A stretch of DNA of 64,000 nucleotides, from positions 4,588,001 to 4,652,000 of the forward strand of contig NZ_CP030048.1 of the NCBI RefSeq assembly GCF_015291665.1, read 5' to 3'. How positions within the stretch are numbered: the first letter of the stretch is position 1; every line of letters starts with the position of its first letter. The notes beneath the pieces are model-generated. The model saw only the letters and a list, made by a program, of their open reading frames with translations. It had not been told where the DNA came from and searched no databases. Of the stretch, positions 8,711 to 17,798 are shown one piece after another. This DNA comes from Bradyrhizobium sp. CCBAU 53338. Lineage in GTDB: Bacteria; Pseudomonadota; Alphaproteobacteria; Rhizobiales; Xanthobacteraceae. Position numbers and translations under genes: made by a program.

Positions 8711-9256
8711 TCAACCCATCGCGCCGCGCGGGTTGACGATCGTGTAACCCCGCAGCGAACGCGCGTGCATGCGCGTGGCGTGACCGCCCGAATTGGCGTC
8801 ATAGGCCATCCACATGTCGCCACCGAGCGGCTGCTCCAGAACGAAGACATGTCCGCGCCGCGCGGCGACCATTCCCGGCGCCGGCGCCGCGCGCGGAAAG
8901 CGCAGCCAGTTTGAAGCGAGATTCAACTCCGGCACGACATGACCGAACACGCGCAGTGCCGCGCCGCAGCCGCAGAACGACGACGGGCATCCGGCCGGAC
9001 GGCCGCCGATGACGCGATCGCCGGAGACGCTGACCGTCGTGGCGGCGTAACCCGCGTTGCTCACGGTCATCTGTGTCGTGCGGTAGGCCCGCAACGACGC
9101 CCTGGGATCACGCTCGCGGCGCGTCGGCGCATACGAGAAGTCGCAGGGCATGGTGACATTGCATTCGGGCGCTTGAAAAGTGCGAAAAGGCCGCGCGTCG
9201 GCGACGGCCGAACTGGCGACAATAGCGAGACACGCAGAAACAACTTGCTTGATCAT
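8711..9256 (-). CDS. Exported protein, CHAP-like cysteine peptidase/amidase fold (tentative)
   Basis: A 181-residue protein with a signal peptide (MIKQVVSACLAIVASSAVADA, cleavage after ADA). The C-terminal half has CGCGAALRVFG, then NLASNWLRFPRA, then GMVAARRGHVFVL and DANSGGHATRMHARSL. This order (Cys, then a W-containing helix, then a His strand) resembles small exported proteins of Bradyrhizobium related to CHAP/NlpC-type hydrolases, giving a candidate Cys/His pair. That resemblance is from memory and unproved. The frame extends to 9304, but the ATG at 9256 begins the signal peptide. It is a single-gene unit, with no enzyme partner nearby. Confidence 0.6.
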   Translation of the reverse strand: MIKQVVSACLAIVASSAVADARPFRTFQAPECNVTMPCDFSYAPTRRERDPRASLRAYRTTQMTVSNAGYAATTVSVSGDRVIGGRPAGCPSSFCGCGAALRVFGHVVPELNLASNWLRFPRAAPAPGMVAARRGHVFVLEQPLGGDMWMAYDANSGGHATRMHARSLRGYTIVNPRGAMG

Positions 9257-9560
9257 TTGCAGGACTCCGAGTTGGAGGGTCCTGCCCCGGCCGCGAGAGA
9301 CCAATATTGGTTTGGCTGAAATGAGCCTGAAGCGCGGCGGAAAATGGTTGCCTATTCACCGTATTGACGTGGGCAAATGTCGCGCGAGCGGAACTGGTCG
9401 CGAGGACTCGAGCCAGGTCCGCCATTGCGGCGAGCCCGCGATGAAATTGCGAAGCATTCTTGCGCTGAAGAGCGAAGCAATCCAGGCTGTCTCCGCGGTG
9501 GGTTTCTGGATTGCTTCGCTACGCTTGAAATGACGGCGATGGTCGCCGCGACGGCTCGGC
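9257..9560. other. Intergenic region holding a palindromic element
   Basis: About 300 bp between two minus-strand genes with no supported gene. Its only clear structure is the inverted repeat at 9471-9520. The segment next to 9256 should hold the promoter of the exported-protein gene, but I see no convincing -35/-10 pair. Confidence 0.5.
9471..9520. repeat. Palindromic intergenic element
   Basis: AGCGAAGCAATCCAG (9471-9485) and its exact complement (9506-9520) form a 15-bp stem with a 20-nt loop. Sequences of this kind (a GCAATCCAG hairpin followed by an AATGACG-like tail) recur between genes in Bradyrhizobium genomes as I recall them. Here it lies downstream of the carboxyltransferase stop codon and may shape its mRNA end. 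Confidence 0.65.
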
Positions 9561-11120
9561 CTACGGACGGATCGTCATGTTCTCTGGCGGTCCCGCTTTG
9601 CGCAGCGGTTCGGCGAGGCGCGCGAACTCGCACAAGAGCGAGCGGGTCTTGCGGGGATCGATGATCTCCTCGACCCAGAACTTTTCGGCCGAGCGGAACG
9701 GCGAACGGAGCTTGTTCAGGCGTTCCTCGATCTCCTTCAGCTTCGCCGCCTTGTCCTCGGCCGCGTCGATGTCGGCGCGGTAGGCGGCTTCGATGCCGCC
9801 TTCGAGCGGCAGCGAGCCCCAATAGGCCGACGGCCAGGCGTAGCGCATCGAGAACCGATCGGCCGGCTGGTGCACGACGCCGGCCACGCCGAAGGCGTTG
9901 CGCAGGATCACGGTGCACCAGGGCACCGTGGTCTGGTTGACCGCGGCCATGGCGCGGACGCCGTGACGGATGGTCGCCGCCTTCTCGGCATCGAGGCCGA
10001 TCATGAAGCCCGGACAGTCCATGAGATAGACGATCGGCAGATGGAAGGTTTCCGCGAAGTCGACCCAGCGCACCACCTTCTGGCAGGCATCCGCCGTCCA
10101 CGAGCCGCCATAGTGAAAACTGTCGCTGGCAAGCAGCATCACCGCCCGGCCCTCGAGCCGCGCGAGGCCGACGATGATGGGCTTGCCGAAATTGGATGCG
10201 ACCTCGAAGAACGAACCCTTGTCGACGACGGACTCGATGATGGGCCTGACCTTGTAGACCTGCTTGCGGTTGCGCGGCACCGCTTTCATCAGCGCTTCTT
10301 CCGTGCGCTCGGGATTGTCTATGCAAGGCAGCGTCGGCGGCAGCTCGTAGACCGATGACGGCAAATACGAGAGGAAGCGACGAGCGCAGGCAAAGGCTTC
10401 CTCCTCGGTGTCGACGGCATGATCGACCGCGCCGGCACGGGTCTGGATATCGGCGCCGCCGAGCTCTTCCTTCGAGAGGTTCTGGCCCAGCGCCTTCACG
10501 ACAGGCGGGCCCGCAACGAACATCGCGGATTTGCGCGTCATGATGGAATAGTGGCTGGCGGCAAGGCGCGCGGCGCCGAGGCCCGCGACCGAGCCGAGGC
10601 CGAGCGCGACGACAGGCACGCGCGACAGATTCTCCGTCGTGAAGCGGTACCAGCGCGTGCCGCCGATGCCGCCCGGCAGGTTGGCCGCGCCCTTGGTTTC
10701 GATGGTCTTGACCGAACCGCCGCCGCCGGAGCCTTCGATGATGCGAACGATGGGCAGACGGAAGTCGTGCGCCATCTCCTCCGCCATCAAGGGCTTCGCC
10801 GAGATCGACGCATCCGCCGAGCCGCCGCGCACGGTGAAGTCGTCGCCGACGACGACCACCGTACGGCCATCGACGCGCGCGCGGCCGAATACGCAGTTCG
10901 CCGGCGTCACGGCCTTCAGCTCGCCCGTTCGATCGTACTCGCCGATGCCGGAGACGGCACCGATCTCGTGAAAGCTATTCTTGTCGATCAGCCTGTCGAT
11001 GCGCTCCCGAACAGTCAGCCGGCCCTGGTCATGCTGTCGCTTGACCTTGTCAACGCCGCCCATCTCCCGCGCGAAGGCTTCGCGCCGGGCGAGCTCGTCG
11101 AGTTCCGGCTTCCAGTTCAT
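9561..11120 (-). CDS. Acyl-CoA carboxylase, carboxyltransferase (beta) subunit
   Basis: A 519-residue carboxyltransferase of the propionyl/methylcrotonyl-CoA carboxylase type, with both crotonase-like halves. The N-terminal half includes RLTVRERIDRLIDKNSFHEI and GSGGGGSVKTIE. The C-terminal half includes GSWTADACQKVVRWVDFAE and DCPGFMIGLDAE, an oxyanion-hole region. It transfers CO2 from carboxybiotin to an acyl-CoA. A strong GGAGGGAG precedes the ATG at 11120. It overlaps the upstream iclR by 71 bp. A frameshifted biotin carrier gene lies across the divergent region at 12120; no biotin carboxylase gene is in the window. Substrate unknown. Confidence 0.88.
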   Translation of the reverse strand: MNWKPELDELARREAFAREMGGVDKVKRQHDQGRLTVRERIDRLIDKNSFHEIGAVSGIGEYDRTGELKAVTPANCVFGRARVDGRTVVVVGDDFTVRGGSADASISAKPLMAEEMAHDFRLPIVRIIEGSGGGGSVKTIETKGAANLPGGIGGTRWYRFTTENLSRVPVVALGLGSVAGLGAARLAASHYSIMTRKSAMFVAGPPVVKALGQNLSKEELGGADIQTRAGAVDHAVDTEEEAFACARRFLSYLPSSVYELPPTLPCIDNPERTEEALMKAVPRNRKQVYKVRPIIESVVDKGSFFEVASNFGKPIIVGLARLEGRAVMLLASDSFHYGGSWTADACQKVVRWVDFAETFHLPIVYLMDCPGFMIGLDAEKAATIRHGVRAMAAVNQTTVPWCTVILRNAFGVAGVVHQPADRFSMRYAWPSAYWGSLPLEGGIEAAYRADIDAAEDKAAKLKEIEERLNKLRSPFRSAEKFWVEEIIDPRKTRSLLCEFARLAEPLRKAGPPENMTIRP

Positions 11121-12024
11121 TCACTCCCTCCGAACTCATCGGCTTGTTATTGTTGTGCACGGCCATTGCGACCGGTTTGCGCGAGATGCGGTTGTTGAAG
11201 GCGTCGCCTTCGGCGCCCTCCATCAAGCTGCCGAGCGAACGGCCGAGCGCCAACATCAGCGGCGCGGCTTCCGCCTGCAGACGCTCCTCGTCATACATCG
11301 CCGAGAGCAGACCGATCGTGACCACGACGAAGGTCTGGTACTGCGGCGACCAGATCGGCACCGCGAGGCCATTGATGTGCGGGCTCCACAGGCCGCAAGC
11401 CGTGACATAGCCGCGCTCGCGCAGCGACTGCCTGTTGGCCTCGATGCGCGGCCGCAGAATCTTTACAGCCTCGGGCGCTTCGCGCTCCATGTCGTTGATG
11501 AAGGCATCACCGACCTCCGGCGCCAGCGCCGCGGTGTAGGCCGCGCCTGCGGCAGTCGAGGCCATCGAGATGCGGCTGCCGGTGCCCTCGTGCAAACCGA
11601 GCGCAGAGGGCGAGCGCGCGAACTGGAGATAGACCAGATGGAAGCGATCGGGCACGACGAAGCCGACGGTGCCCGGAAGCTGCTCGGCGACTTCTTGAAG
11701 CCGCTGCCGGATCATGCTGCGCAGCTGCGCGCCCTTCATCATCGAGGCGCTCATCGCCACCGCGCTCGGACCGATGCGATACTTCTGGTCACGCGGCAGA
11801 TAGACCAACTGTCCCATGCGGGTCAGGGTGTGCGTGAGACGCGACACCGTCGAGCGCGGCAGGCCGCAGCGATTTGAAATCTCGAGATTGCCGAGCCGCG
11901 CCTCGTGGCCCTCGAAGCATCGCAACACGTCGAACGCGCGCGACACCACCTGGATGACATCACCCTCACCGGCATCGCCAGCGAGCGCACCTTGCCTGCT
12001 TAACCGCTCCGAACGTCGTCCCAT
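11050..12024 (-). CDS. IclR-family transcriptional regulator
   Basis: A 324-residue regulator. Residues about 25-80 form the IclR winged helix (VIQVVSRAFDVLRCFEGHEA, then NRCGLPRSTVSRLTHTLTRM); about 95-270 form the effector domain (LQFARSPSALGLHEGTGSRI, GLWSPHINGLAVPIW). A polar tail of about 50 residues follows and overlaps the downstream carboxyltransferase start by 71 bp, an unusually long overlap. The frame is open from 12066, but the ATG at 12024 follows TAGGGATC and leaves the palindrome at 12052-12064 outside the gene. It likely controls the carboxylase and possibly the divergent carrier/TAXI genes. Confidence 0.85.
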   Translation of the reverse strand: MGRRSERLSRQGALAGDAGEGDVIQVVSRAFDVLRCFEGHEARLGNLEISNRCGLPRSTVSRLTHTLTRMGQLVYLPRDQKYRIGPSAVAMSASMMKGAQLRSMIRQRLQEVAEQLPGTVGFVVPDRFHLVYLQFARSPSALGLHEGTGSRISMASTAAGAAYTAALAPEVGDAFINDMEREAPEAVKILRPRIEANRQSLRERGYVTACGLWSPHINGLAVPIWSPQYQTFVVVTIGLLSAMYDEERLQAEAAPLMLALGRSLGSLMEGAEGDAFNNRISRKPVAMAVHNNNKPMSSEGVNELEAGTRRARPARSLRAGDGRR

Positions 12025-12051
12025 GATCCCTACCGGTTTGTTCCGCTGTGC

Positions 12052-12064
12052 GGAATTAAATTCC
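12052..12064. promoter_or_regulatory. Candidate IclR operator
   Basis: GGAATT-A-AATTCC is a perfect 6-bp dyad 28 bp upstream of the IclR ATG and 56 bp before the divergent carrier gene. It resembles the compact GGAA...TTCC palindromes bound by IclR-family regulators, so autoregulation and control of both directions is plausible. Confidence 0.55.
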
Positions 12065-12119
12065 ACTTGCAGACGACGCTACCTCAGGCGTTTTGCGACG
12101 ACAACAAAAAGGCGATGGC

Positions 12120-12340
12120 ATGCCAGAAATTAAGATTGTCACCGAGGTCGCCGGTCGCATCTGCGCAACTCCCGTGCAAGTTGGAGGAACCGTCGCCGAT
12201 GGCGGCGACGTGTGGTCGTCGAAGCCATGAAGATGAAGATACCGGTGTCCTCGCCTGCGTCGGGCACGCTCACATCGCTGCTCGTGAAGATCGATCATCT
12301 CGCTGCCGAAGGCCAGGCGATCGCGATCGTCGCGAGGTAG
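12120..12340 (+). pseudogene. Biotin carboxyl carrier (biotinyl domain) protein, frameshifted
   Basis: The ATG at 12120 reads MPEIKIVTEVAGRICATPVQ on to about residue 30 and then hits TGA at 12228. From 12212 a second frame continues as VVVEAMKMKIPVSSPASGTL to a TAG at 12338-12340. Joining the frames gives a standard biotinyl domain of about 73 residues with the biotinylation motif EAMKM. The join needs one missing base around 12210-12214, where GTGTGGTC stands for an expected GTGGTGGTC. The partner carboxyltransferase lies at 9561-11120, divergently. It is either a real inactivating deletion or a base-call error; both conserved halves look well preserved. Confidence 0.75.
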
Positions 12341-12486
12341 TCGCATAATCAATCGATTCCGCGACAATCTGCCTTCTTGCTGCATGCACGGACCGACGTT
12401 GTCATTGCCCGACCACGGTGACGTGATCTGTTTTAAACAAAGAAAGAAACTCTTCGCGGCCGAAGCGAGGACATCGGGAGGAAAAT

Positions 12487-13650
12487 ATGCGTCGTGGGCT
12501 GATCATGCTCGCGCCTGCCATGGTTGCGGGCTCATTTGCGTCTACTAGCTATGCATTCGCCGACGAGGCCAAGTTGCCGGCGACATTGACGTTCACCGCC
12601 TATGACACCGGCACCGCGGGCTTCAACATCGCAGTCGGCGTCGGCAAGATGATGAAGGACAAGTTCGGCACCGACGTGCGCGTGCTTCCCGCCGGCAACG
12701 ACGTCGCCCGGCTTGCGCCGCTCCGCGCCAAGCGTGCGGCGTCGTCTGCGATGGGATCTGGCACCTATTTCGCGCAGGAAGGCGTGTTCGAGTTCGGCGC
12801 GAGGGAATGGGGCCCGCAAGCGCTTCAGATCATGCTCTCCAGCGTCGATTGCAATTGCGGTTCGCTTGGCGTCGCAGCCGACACAGGCGTGAAAGATCTG
12901 AAAGACCTGAAAGGCAAGCGCGTCGGCTTCGTCGTCGGCTCGCCCGCGCTGAACCAGAACTCGCTCGCGGTGCTCGCTTTCGCGGGGCTGACGCAGAAGG
13001 ACGTCAAGGTCGTCGAGTTCGCCAGCTACGGCGCGATGTGGAAGGGCCTCGTCAACAACGACACCGATGCCGCGTTCGGCACCACCATCACCGGCCCCGC
13101 CAAGGAAGCCGAGACCTCGCCGCGCGGCCTGATCTGGCCGCCGCTGCCGGCCGGCGACAAGGACGGCTGGGCACGGATGCACAAGGTCGGCTCGTTCTTC
13201 TTCCCGCAGCTTGCGACCTGCGGCGCCGGCATCTCGCCCGAGAAACCAATCGAGCTCGGCAACTACCCCTACCCGATCTTCGTCGCCTATGCTTCGCAAC
13301 CGGCCGACCAGGTCTATGCGATGACCAAGGCGATGATCGTGAACTACGACGCCTACAAGGATTCCGCACCCGGCGCCGGTGGCCTTGCCGCCGATCGCCA
13401 GACCAAGAACTGGGTGGTGCCGGTGCATTCCGGCGCCGTGAAGGCCTTGAAAGAAGCCGGGCAATGGTCCGATGCGCAGGAGGCGTACAACAACAAGCTG
13501 TTCAAGCGCCAGGAGGTGCTCGGTGCGGCATGGGCGGAGTACGGCAAATCAAACCCGCCTGCGGATGACAAGGCGTTCCTCGAAGGCTGGATGAAAGCCC
13601 GCGCGGTCGCGCTCGCGAAAGCCGGCATGCCGAACGGATTCGAGGACTAG
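12487..13650 (+). CDS. TAXI-family TRAP transporter solute-binding protein
   Basis: A 387-residue periplasmic protein with a signal peptide (start MRRGLIMLAPAMVAGSFAS, cleavage near ADEA). Early TAYDTGTAGFNIAVGVG is the TAXI-type ligand region, followed by VKDLKDLKGKRVGFVVGSPA and a type-II binding-protein fold. TAXI proteins deliver solutes to fused TRAP permeases, and such a permease gene follows at 13795. GGGAGG lies just before the ATG. Some TAXI systems carry glutamate or other C4/C5 acids; the downstream glutaminase makes glutamate/glutamine attractive here, but the ligand is inference. Confidence 0.88.
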   Translation: MRRGLIMLAPAMVAGSFASTSYAFADEAKLPATLTFTAYDTGTAGFNIAVGVGKMMKDKFGTDVRVLPAGNDVARLAPLRAKRAASSAMGSGTYFAQEGVFEFGAREWGPQALQIMLSSVDCNCGSLGVAADTGVKDLKDLKGKRVGFVVGSPALNQNSLAVLAFAGLTQKDVKVVEFASYGAMWKGLVNNDTDAAFGTTITGPAKEAETSPRGLIWPPLPAGDKDGWARMHKVGSFFFPQLATCGAGISPEKPIELGNYPYPIFVAYASQPADQVYAMTKAMIVNYDAYKDSAPGAGGLAADRQTKNWVVPVHSGAVKALKEAGQWSDAQEAYNNKLFKRQEVLGAAWAEYGKSNPPADDKAFLEGWMKARAVALAKAGMPNGFED

Positions 13651-13794
13651 GGCGCGATGGGCTTCGTTGCCACGCACGAGGTGCGCCTCCTCTCCTGCTT
13701 GCGGGAGAGGTTGAAGAGCCCGCGGCTCGACCGCTTCAACCGACAACCATTCGCCTAGTCAGTCGTTTGCCAGCCCACGCGCGCGGGGTCGATC

Positions 13795-15867
13795 ATGTCT
13801 GCTTCAACCTCCACCGGCCCCGACAGCGAGGCCAAGCGAATTGTGTTCGACGATCCGCACGGCGCCGCCGGCAACATGCAGGAGGCGGAGGTGACGCGTG
13901 TCCGCTCGCTTCGCGGCGCCTGGCGCTGGACGTTGGTGACGGCGACTGCCGCCACGATCCTTCTCTGCATCAACCAGCAATTCTCGCTGCGTTTCTTCAT
14001 CGGCTACACCCAGCTGAACACGGAATATTTCTATCTTCTGATCGCCTTGATGCTGCCGTTCACCTTCCTGATCTTCCCTGGGAGCGAGCGCGCCCCGCTC
14101 AACCGCATTCCCTGGTACGACCTCGTCTTCTTCGTTGCGACCATCGCTGCCGCGCTGCTCTTGATGTCGAACGTGCGCAAGGCGGCCGAGGCCGGCTGGG
14201 AATTCGGCGGCGCGCCGACCGGCGTGATCGCCGCGGGCCTCGTGATGTGGGTGATGCTGATGGAGGCGCTGCGCCGCACCGGCGGCTGGAGCCTGCTGCT
14301 CAGCGTGCTTCCCTTCACTGTCTATCCGCTGTTCGCGGAATCCGCCTGGCTCGGCCCGTTCCGCGGCACGCAGTCGACCCTGGAACAGGCGACCGCCTAT
14401 CACGTGCTGTCAGGCGAAAGCCTGCTCGGCATTCCCATCCAGGCCTTCGCCGACACCGTGATCGGCTTCCTCGTATTCGGCACCGCGCTGATGATGACCG
14501 GCGCCGGAAAATTCTTCATCAACCTCGCCTTCGCGCTGTGCGGCACGTTCCGCGGCGGCGCCGCGAAGGTTTGCATCTTCGCCAGCGGCCTGCTCGGCAT
14601 GATGTCCGGCTCGATCATCTCCAACGTGCTGACCGCGGGCACCATGACCATTCCCGTGATGAAGAAGAGCGGCTTCCGCGCCTCCTATGCCGGCGCGATC
14701 GAGGCCTGCGCTTCGACCGGCGCGGTTCTGGCGCCGCCGGTGATGGGCGCAACCGCCTTCGTGATCGCCCAATTCCTCAATGTCAGCTACGCCGAGGTCG
14801 CGGTCGCCGCGATCATACCGGCCGCGCTCTACTACGTCGGTCTGTTCATGCAGGTCGACGCCTATGCTGCGCGTCACGGCCTGAAGGGGATTCCGCGCGC
14901 CGAGCTGCCGCGGGTCATGGATACGATCAAGGACGGCTGGTACTACGTCTTCGTGATCGCGCTGTTGATCGTGATGCTGCTCTACTTCAAGCGCGAGAGC
15001 CACGCACCTTTCTATGCGACCGCGCTGCTGCTGGTGCTCAACCAGTTCTTCTCCAGGGACACGCGCTGGACGCTGGCGACGATCGGCAAATTCCTGGAGG
15101 TCAACGGACGCACCTTCGTCGAGCTGGTCGGGATTCTTGCCGGCTGCGGCCTGCTGATCGGGGCGTTCTCGATGACCGGCGTGGTCTCCAGCCTCGCCAA
15201 CGATCTGCTGCATATTGCAGGCGACAATGCGTTCCTTCTGCTGGCGATGTGCGCCCTCACCAGCCTGATCCTCGGCCTCGGGCTGACGACGACGGCCTGC
15301 TACATCTTCCTCGCCATCCTGGTCGCACCAGCACTTGAAAAGCTCGGGCTCAACAAGATGGCCGTGCATATGTTCATCTTCTACTGGGGCATGCTGTCGT
15401 CGATCACGCCGCCGGTCGCGATCGCCTCTTTCGCGGCCGCCGGCATCGCGGGCTCGCCGGCGATGAAGACCGGCTGGGAATCGATGTGGGTCGGCAGCAT
15501 CATCTATTTCATCCCGTTCTTCTTCGTGCTCAACCCGGCGCTGGTGCTGCAGGGACCGAGCCCCTATCTCGCCGGTCTCGGCCTGATGGGCATGGCCGCC
15601 TTCGGCACGCTCTTCATCTGCGGCGGCATCCAGGGCTACCAGCCGTTCGTCGGCGATCTCCGCCGCGCAGGCGTATTGGAATGGCCGATCCGCGTTCTGC
15701 TGGTGACCGGCGGCTTCGTCGTGGCCACCCCCGGCGGCGGGATCATGCCGCTGTCGCAGATGCAGGTGACGCTGCTCGGGCTTGCCGTGCTGGTGCCCAC
15801 TTTCCTCGTTGCCCTGCTGCTGGTTCGCAGACAGACCGTGGTGCCGGACGGGTTGCGCATGCCTTGA
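13795..15867 (+). CDS. TRAP transporter permease, fused small and large subunits (DctQM type)
   Basis: A 690-residue inner-membrane protein with many hydrophobic helices. The N-terminal part (about 35-200) corresponds to the four-helix DctQ-like subunit; the rest is the DctM-like channel with GSIISNVLTAGTMTIPVMKK and EACASTGAVLAPPVMGATAF, the TRAP large-subunit signatures. It works with the TAXI binding protein encoded 144 bp upstream, using an ion gradient for uptake. The glutaminase gene starts 21 bp after its stop, so the three form one transcription unit. A C-terminal extension of several helices (about 540-690) follows the core, as usual for fused TAXI permeases. Confidence 0.9.
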   Translation: MSASTSTGPDSEAKRIVFDDPHGAAGNMQEAEVTRVRSLRGAWRWTLVTATAATILLCINQQFSLRFFIGYTQLNTEYFYLLIALMLPFTFLIFPGSERAPLNRIPWYDLVFFVATIAAALLLMSNVRKAAEAGWEFGGAPTGVIAAGLVMWVMLMEALRRTGGWSLLLSVLPFTVYPLFAESAWLGPFRGTQSTLEQATAYHVLSGESLLGIPIQAFADTVIGFLVFGTALMMTGAGKFFINLAFALCGTFRGGAAKVCIFASGLLGMMSGSIISNVLTAGTMTIPVMKKSGFRASYAGAIEACASTGAVLAPPVMGATAFVIAQFLNVSYAEVAVAAIIPAALYYVGLFMQVDAYAARHGLKGIPRAELPRVMDTIKDGWYYVFVIALLIVMLLYFKRESHAPFYATALLLVLNQFFSRDTRWTLATIGKFLEVNGRTFVELVGILAGCGLLIGAFSMTGVVSSLANDLLHIAGDNAFLLLAMCALTSLILGLGLTTTACYIFLAILVAPALEKLGLNKMAVHMFIFYWGMLSSITPPVAIASFAAAGIAGSPAMKTGWESMWVGSIIYFIPFFFVLNPALVLQGPSPYLAGLGLMGMAAFGTLFICGGIQGYQPFVGDLRRAGVLEWPIRVLLVTGGFVVATPGGGIMPLSQMQVTLLGLAVLVPTFLVALLLVRRQTVVPDGLRMP

Positions 15868-15888
15868 TTGCGTTGCACAAGGGAGGCG

Positions 15889-17733
15889 ATGACAGCGCAA
15901 CCGCCCGCCTCGGCCTGGACCCGCTCGAAGCCGCCCTTGCTGCGGTTTCTCGACACATGCCTCAATGAATTCTCCGCGGAGACCTCCGGCCATGTCGCGG
16001 ATTACATTCCCGAACTGAGCAAGGCCGACCCTGCCTATTTTGGCATCAGCCTCGCAACGCTCGACGGCCATGTCTACGAAGTCGGCGACTCCAGGGTGCC
16101 CTTCACCATCCAGTCGATGTCGAAGCCTTTCGTGTTCGCGCTGGCGCTCGACCTGCTCGGCGCAGGCCATGTCGAGAGCGCGATCGGCGTCGAGCCCTCG
16201 GGCGATCCCTTCAACTCGATCCGGCTAAACTCGGAAAACCATCCGTTCAATCCGATGGTCAATGCCGGCGCGATCGCCTGCACCGGGCTGATCCATGCGA
16301 GCAGGGGTGCCGAGGCATTCGAGCAGATCCGGCTCGCGCTGAGCCGTTTTGCCGGGCGCGACCTCGCCGTCGACGAGGCCGTCTACACCTCGGAGAGCCA
16401 GACCGGCGATCGCAACCGCGCCATCGCCTATCTGCTCAAGACCAATGCCGTGATCTCGGACAATGTTGCCGGCGTGCTCGACGTCTATTTCCGGCAATGC
16501 GCGGTGTTGGTGACCGCGCGCGACATCGCGATCATGGCGGCGACGCTCGCCAATCGCGGCGTCAATCCCGTGACGGGCGAGCAGGTGCTGAGCGCATACG
16601 CGATCTCGCGCACGCTGTCGGTGATGACGTCGTCGGGCATGTACGACTATGCCGGCGAGTGGATCTATCGCATCGGCATCCCAGCCAAGAGCGGCGTCGG
16701 CGGCGGCATTCTGGCGGCGCTCCCTGCCCGCCTCGGGCTCGGCAGCTATTCGCCGAAGCTCGACAAGCACGGCAACAGCGTGCGCGGCATCAAGGTCTGC
16801 GAGGCGCTGTCCTCGCACTACGACCTGCACATGCTCAACCGCAGCGACGACGCCCGCAACGCGGTCATCGCCGACTACGACATCGGCAAGAGCCCGTCAC
16901 GTCGCGTCCGCCGCCAGCAGGAACGCGACATCCTCGCCGCCCACGAGCAGGCAGTGCGCGTGATCGAGCTGGTCGGCGTGCTGTCGCTGTCGGCGGTCGA
17001 CTATGTGACGCGCCGGCTCGCGGGACAGGCCCGACCGCAAATCGTCGTGTTCGACCTGCACCGCGTCACCTCCACCACGCGCGCCGGCGCGCGGCTGATC
17101 GCGGAGGCTTTTGAGGAGCTCGCAGCGCTGAACGTCACCGTGGTCCTGTCGGGCGTCAGGCGCGCCTCCAGGGAATGGGACAGCTTGAGAGAGTGGACCG
17201 CGGAGCTGAAGAACGTCCGCGACTTCTATCTGCTCGATACCGCGATCGAATGGGCCGAAGACCAGATCGTCTACCGTTACGGCGGCTCGATCGACTTTCA
17301 CGAGACCACGGATCTATCCGAACAACCGCTGCTCGACGGCCTCGGCGCCGAAGAGCTGACCGATCTCGCCTCGATCTGCACCGTCAGAACCTATCAGTCC
17401 GGCGCCAAGATCCTCACCACGGGCGATCCTGCCGATGCGCTGTTCTTCCTGCGCAGCGGCGCGGTGCATGTCACCCTGCCCGACGGCATCCGCCTGGCGA
17501 CGCTGACCGCCGGCATGGCCTTCGGCGAGATGGCGCTGATCGAGACCACCCGCTCCGCCGACGTGTTCGCGGACATGGCGGCGACGGCGTTCGAGGTTCC
17601 GCTGAAGGATTTCGAGCGCTTTCGCAAACAGCACCCGCGCGCGAGCGAACGCATCATGCGCAACCTGGCGCAGCTGCTGGCCGACCGGCTGATCGTCGCC
17701 AACACCAAGGTGGATATCCTGACATCGACGTGA
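15889..17733 (+). CDS. glsA: Glutaminase A fused to STAS and cyclic-nucleotide-binding domains
   Basis: A 614-residue protein with three domains. Residues about 20-310 are a serine-type glutaminase with the SxxK pair Ser76/Lys79 in QSMSKPF and the NPMVNAGAIA motif. About 345-460 resemble a STAS domain. About 480-600 form a cNMP-binding domain with a phosphate-binding cassette FGEMALIETTRSA near 545, keeping the glutamate and arginine needed for nucleotide contact. Glutaminase hydrolyses glutamine to glutamate and ammonia. The ATG at 15889 sits 2 bp after GGGAGG; an in-frame TTG at 15868 is less likely. It is co-transcribed with the TAXI-TRAP genes. Activity control by cAMP or cGMP is inference. 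Confidence 0.88.
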   Translation: MTAQPPASAWTRSKPPLLRFLDTCLNEFSAETSGHVADYIPELSKADPAYFGISLATLDGHVYEVGDSRVPFTIQSMSKPFVFALALDLLGAGHVESAIGVEPSGDPFNSIRLNSENHPFNPMVNAGAIACTGLIHASRGAEAFEQIRLALSRFAGRDLAVDEAVYTSESQTGDRNRAIAYLLKTNAVISDNVAGVLDVYFRQCAVLVTARDIAIMAATLANRGVNPVTGEQVLSAYAISRTLSVMTSSGMYDYAGEWIYRIGIPAKSGVGGGILAALPARLGLGSYSPKLDKHGNSVRGIKVCEALSSHYDLHMLNRSDDARNAVIADYDIGKSPSRRVRRQQERDILAAHEQAVRVIELVGVLSLSAVDYVTRRLAGQARPQIVVFDLHRVTSTTRAGARLIAEAFEELAALNVTVVLSGVRRASREWDSLREWTAELKNVRDFYLLDTAIEWAEDQIVYRYGGSIDFHETTDLSEQPLLDGLGAEELTDLASICTVRTYQSGAKILTTGDPADALFFLRSGAVHVTLPDGIRLATLTAGMAFGEMALIETTRSADVFADMAATAFEVPLKDFERFRKQHPRASERIMRNLAQLLADRLIVANTKVDILTST

Positions 17734-17798
17734 GCGAATGAGGTTCTTCATCTCACCCCGACGGGAGAGATGATCCCGTTCCCAACGCGTACCTTGCT

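Noticed and set aside
13689..13710. CCTCTCC...GGAGAGG hairpin between TAXI and TRAP genes
   Set aside because: A 7-bp stem with an 8-nt loop in an operon gap; too short and common to call a terminator or named repeat.
14410..16170. Long open frame (586 codons) on the minus strand across the TRAP permease
   Set aside because: Antisense to a clear membrane protein; its product is Arg/His/Asp-rich low-complexity sequence typical of GC-rich shadow frames. The same applies to 31893-33872, 47496-49763 and 60471-63095.
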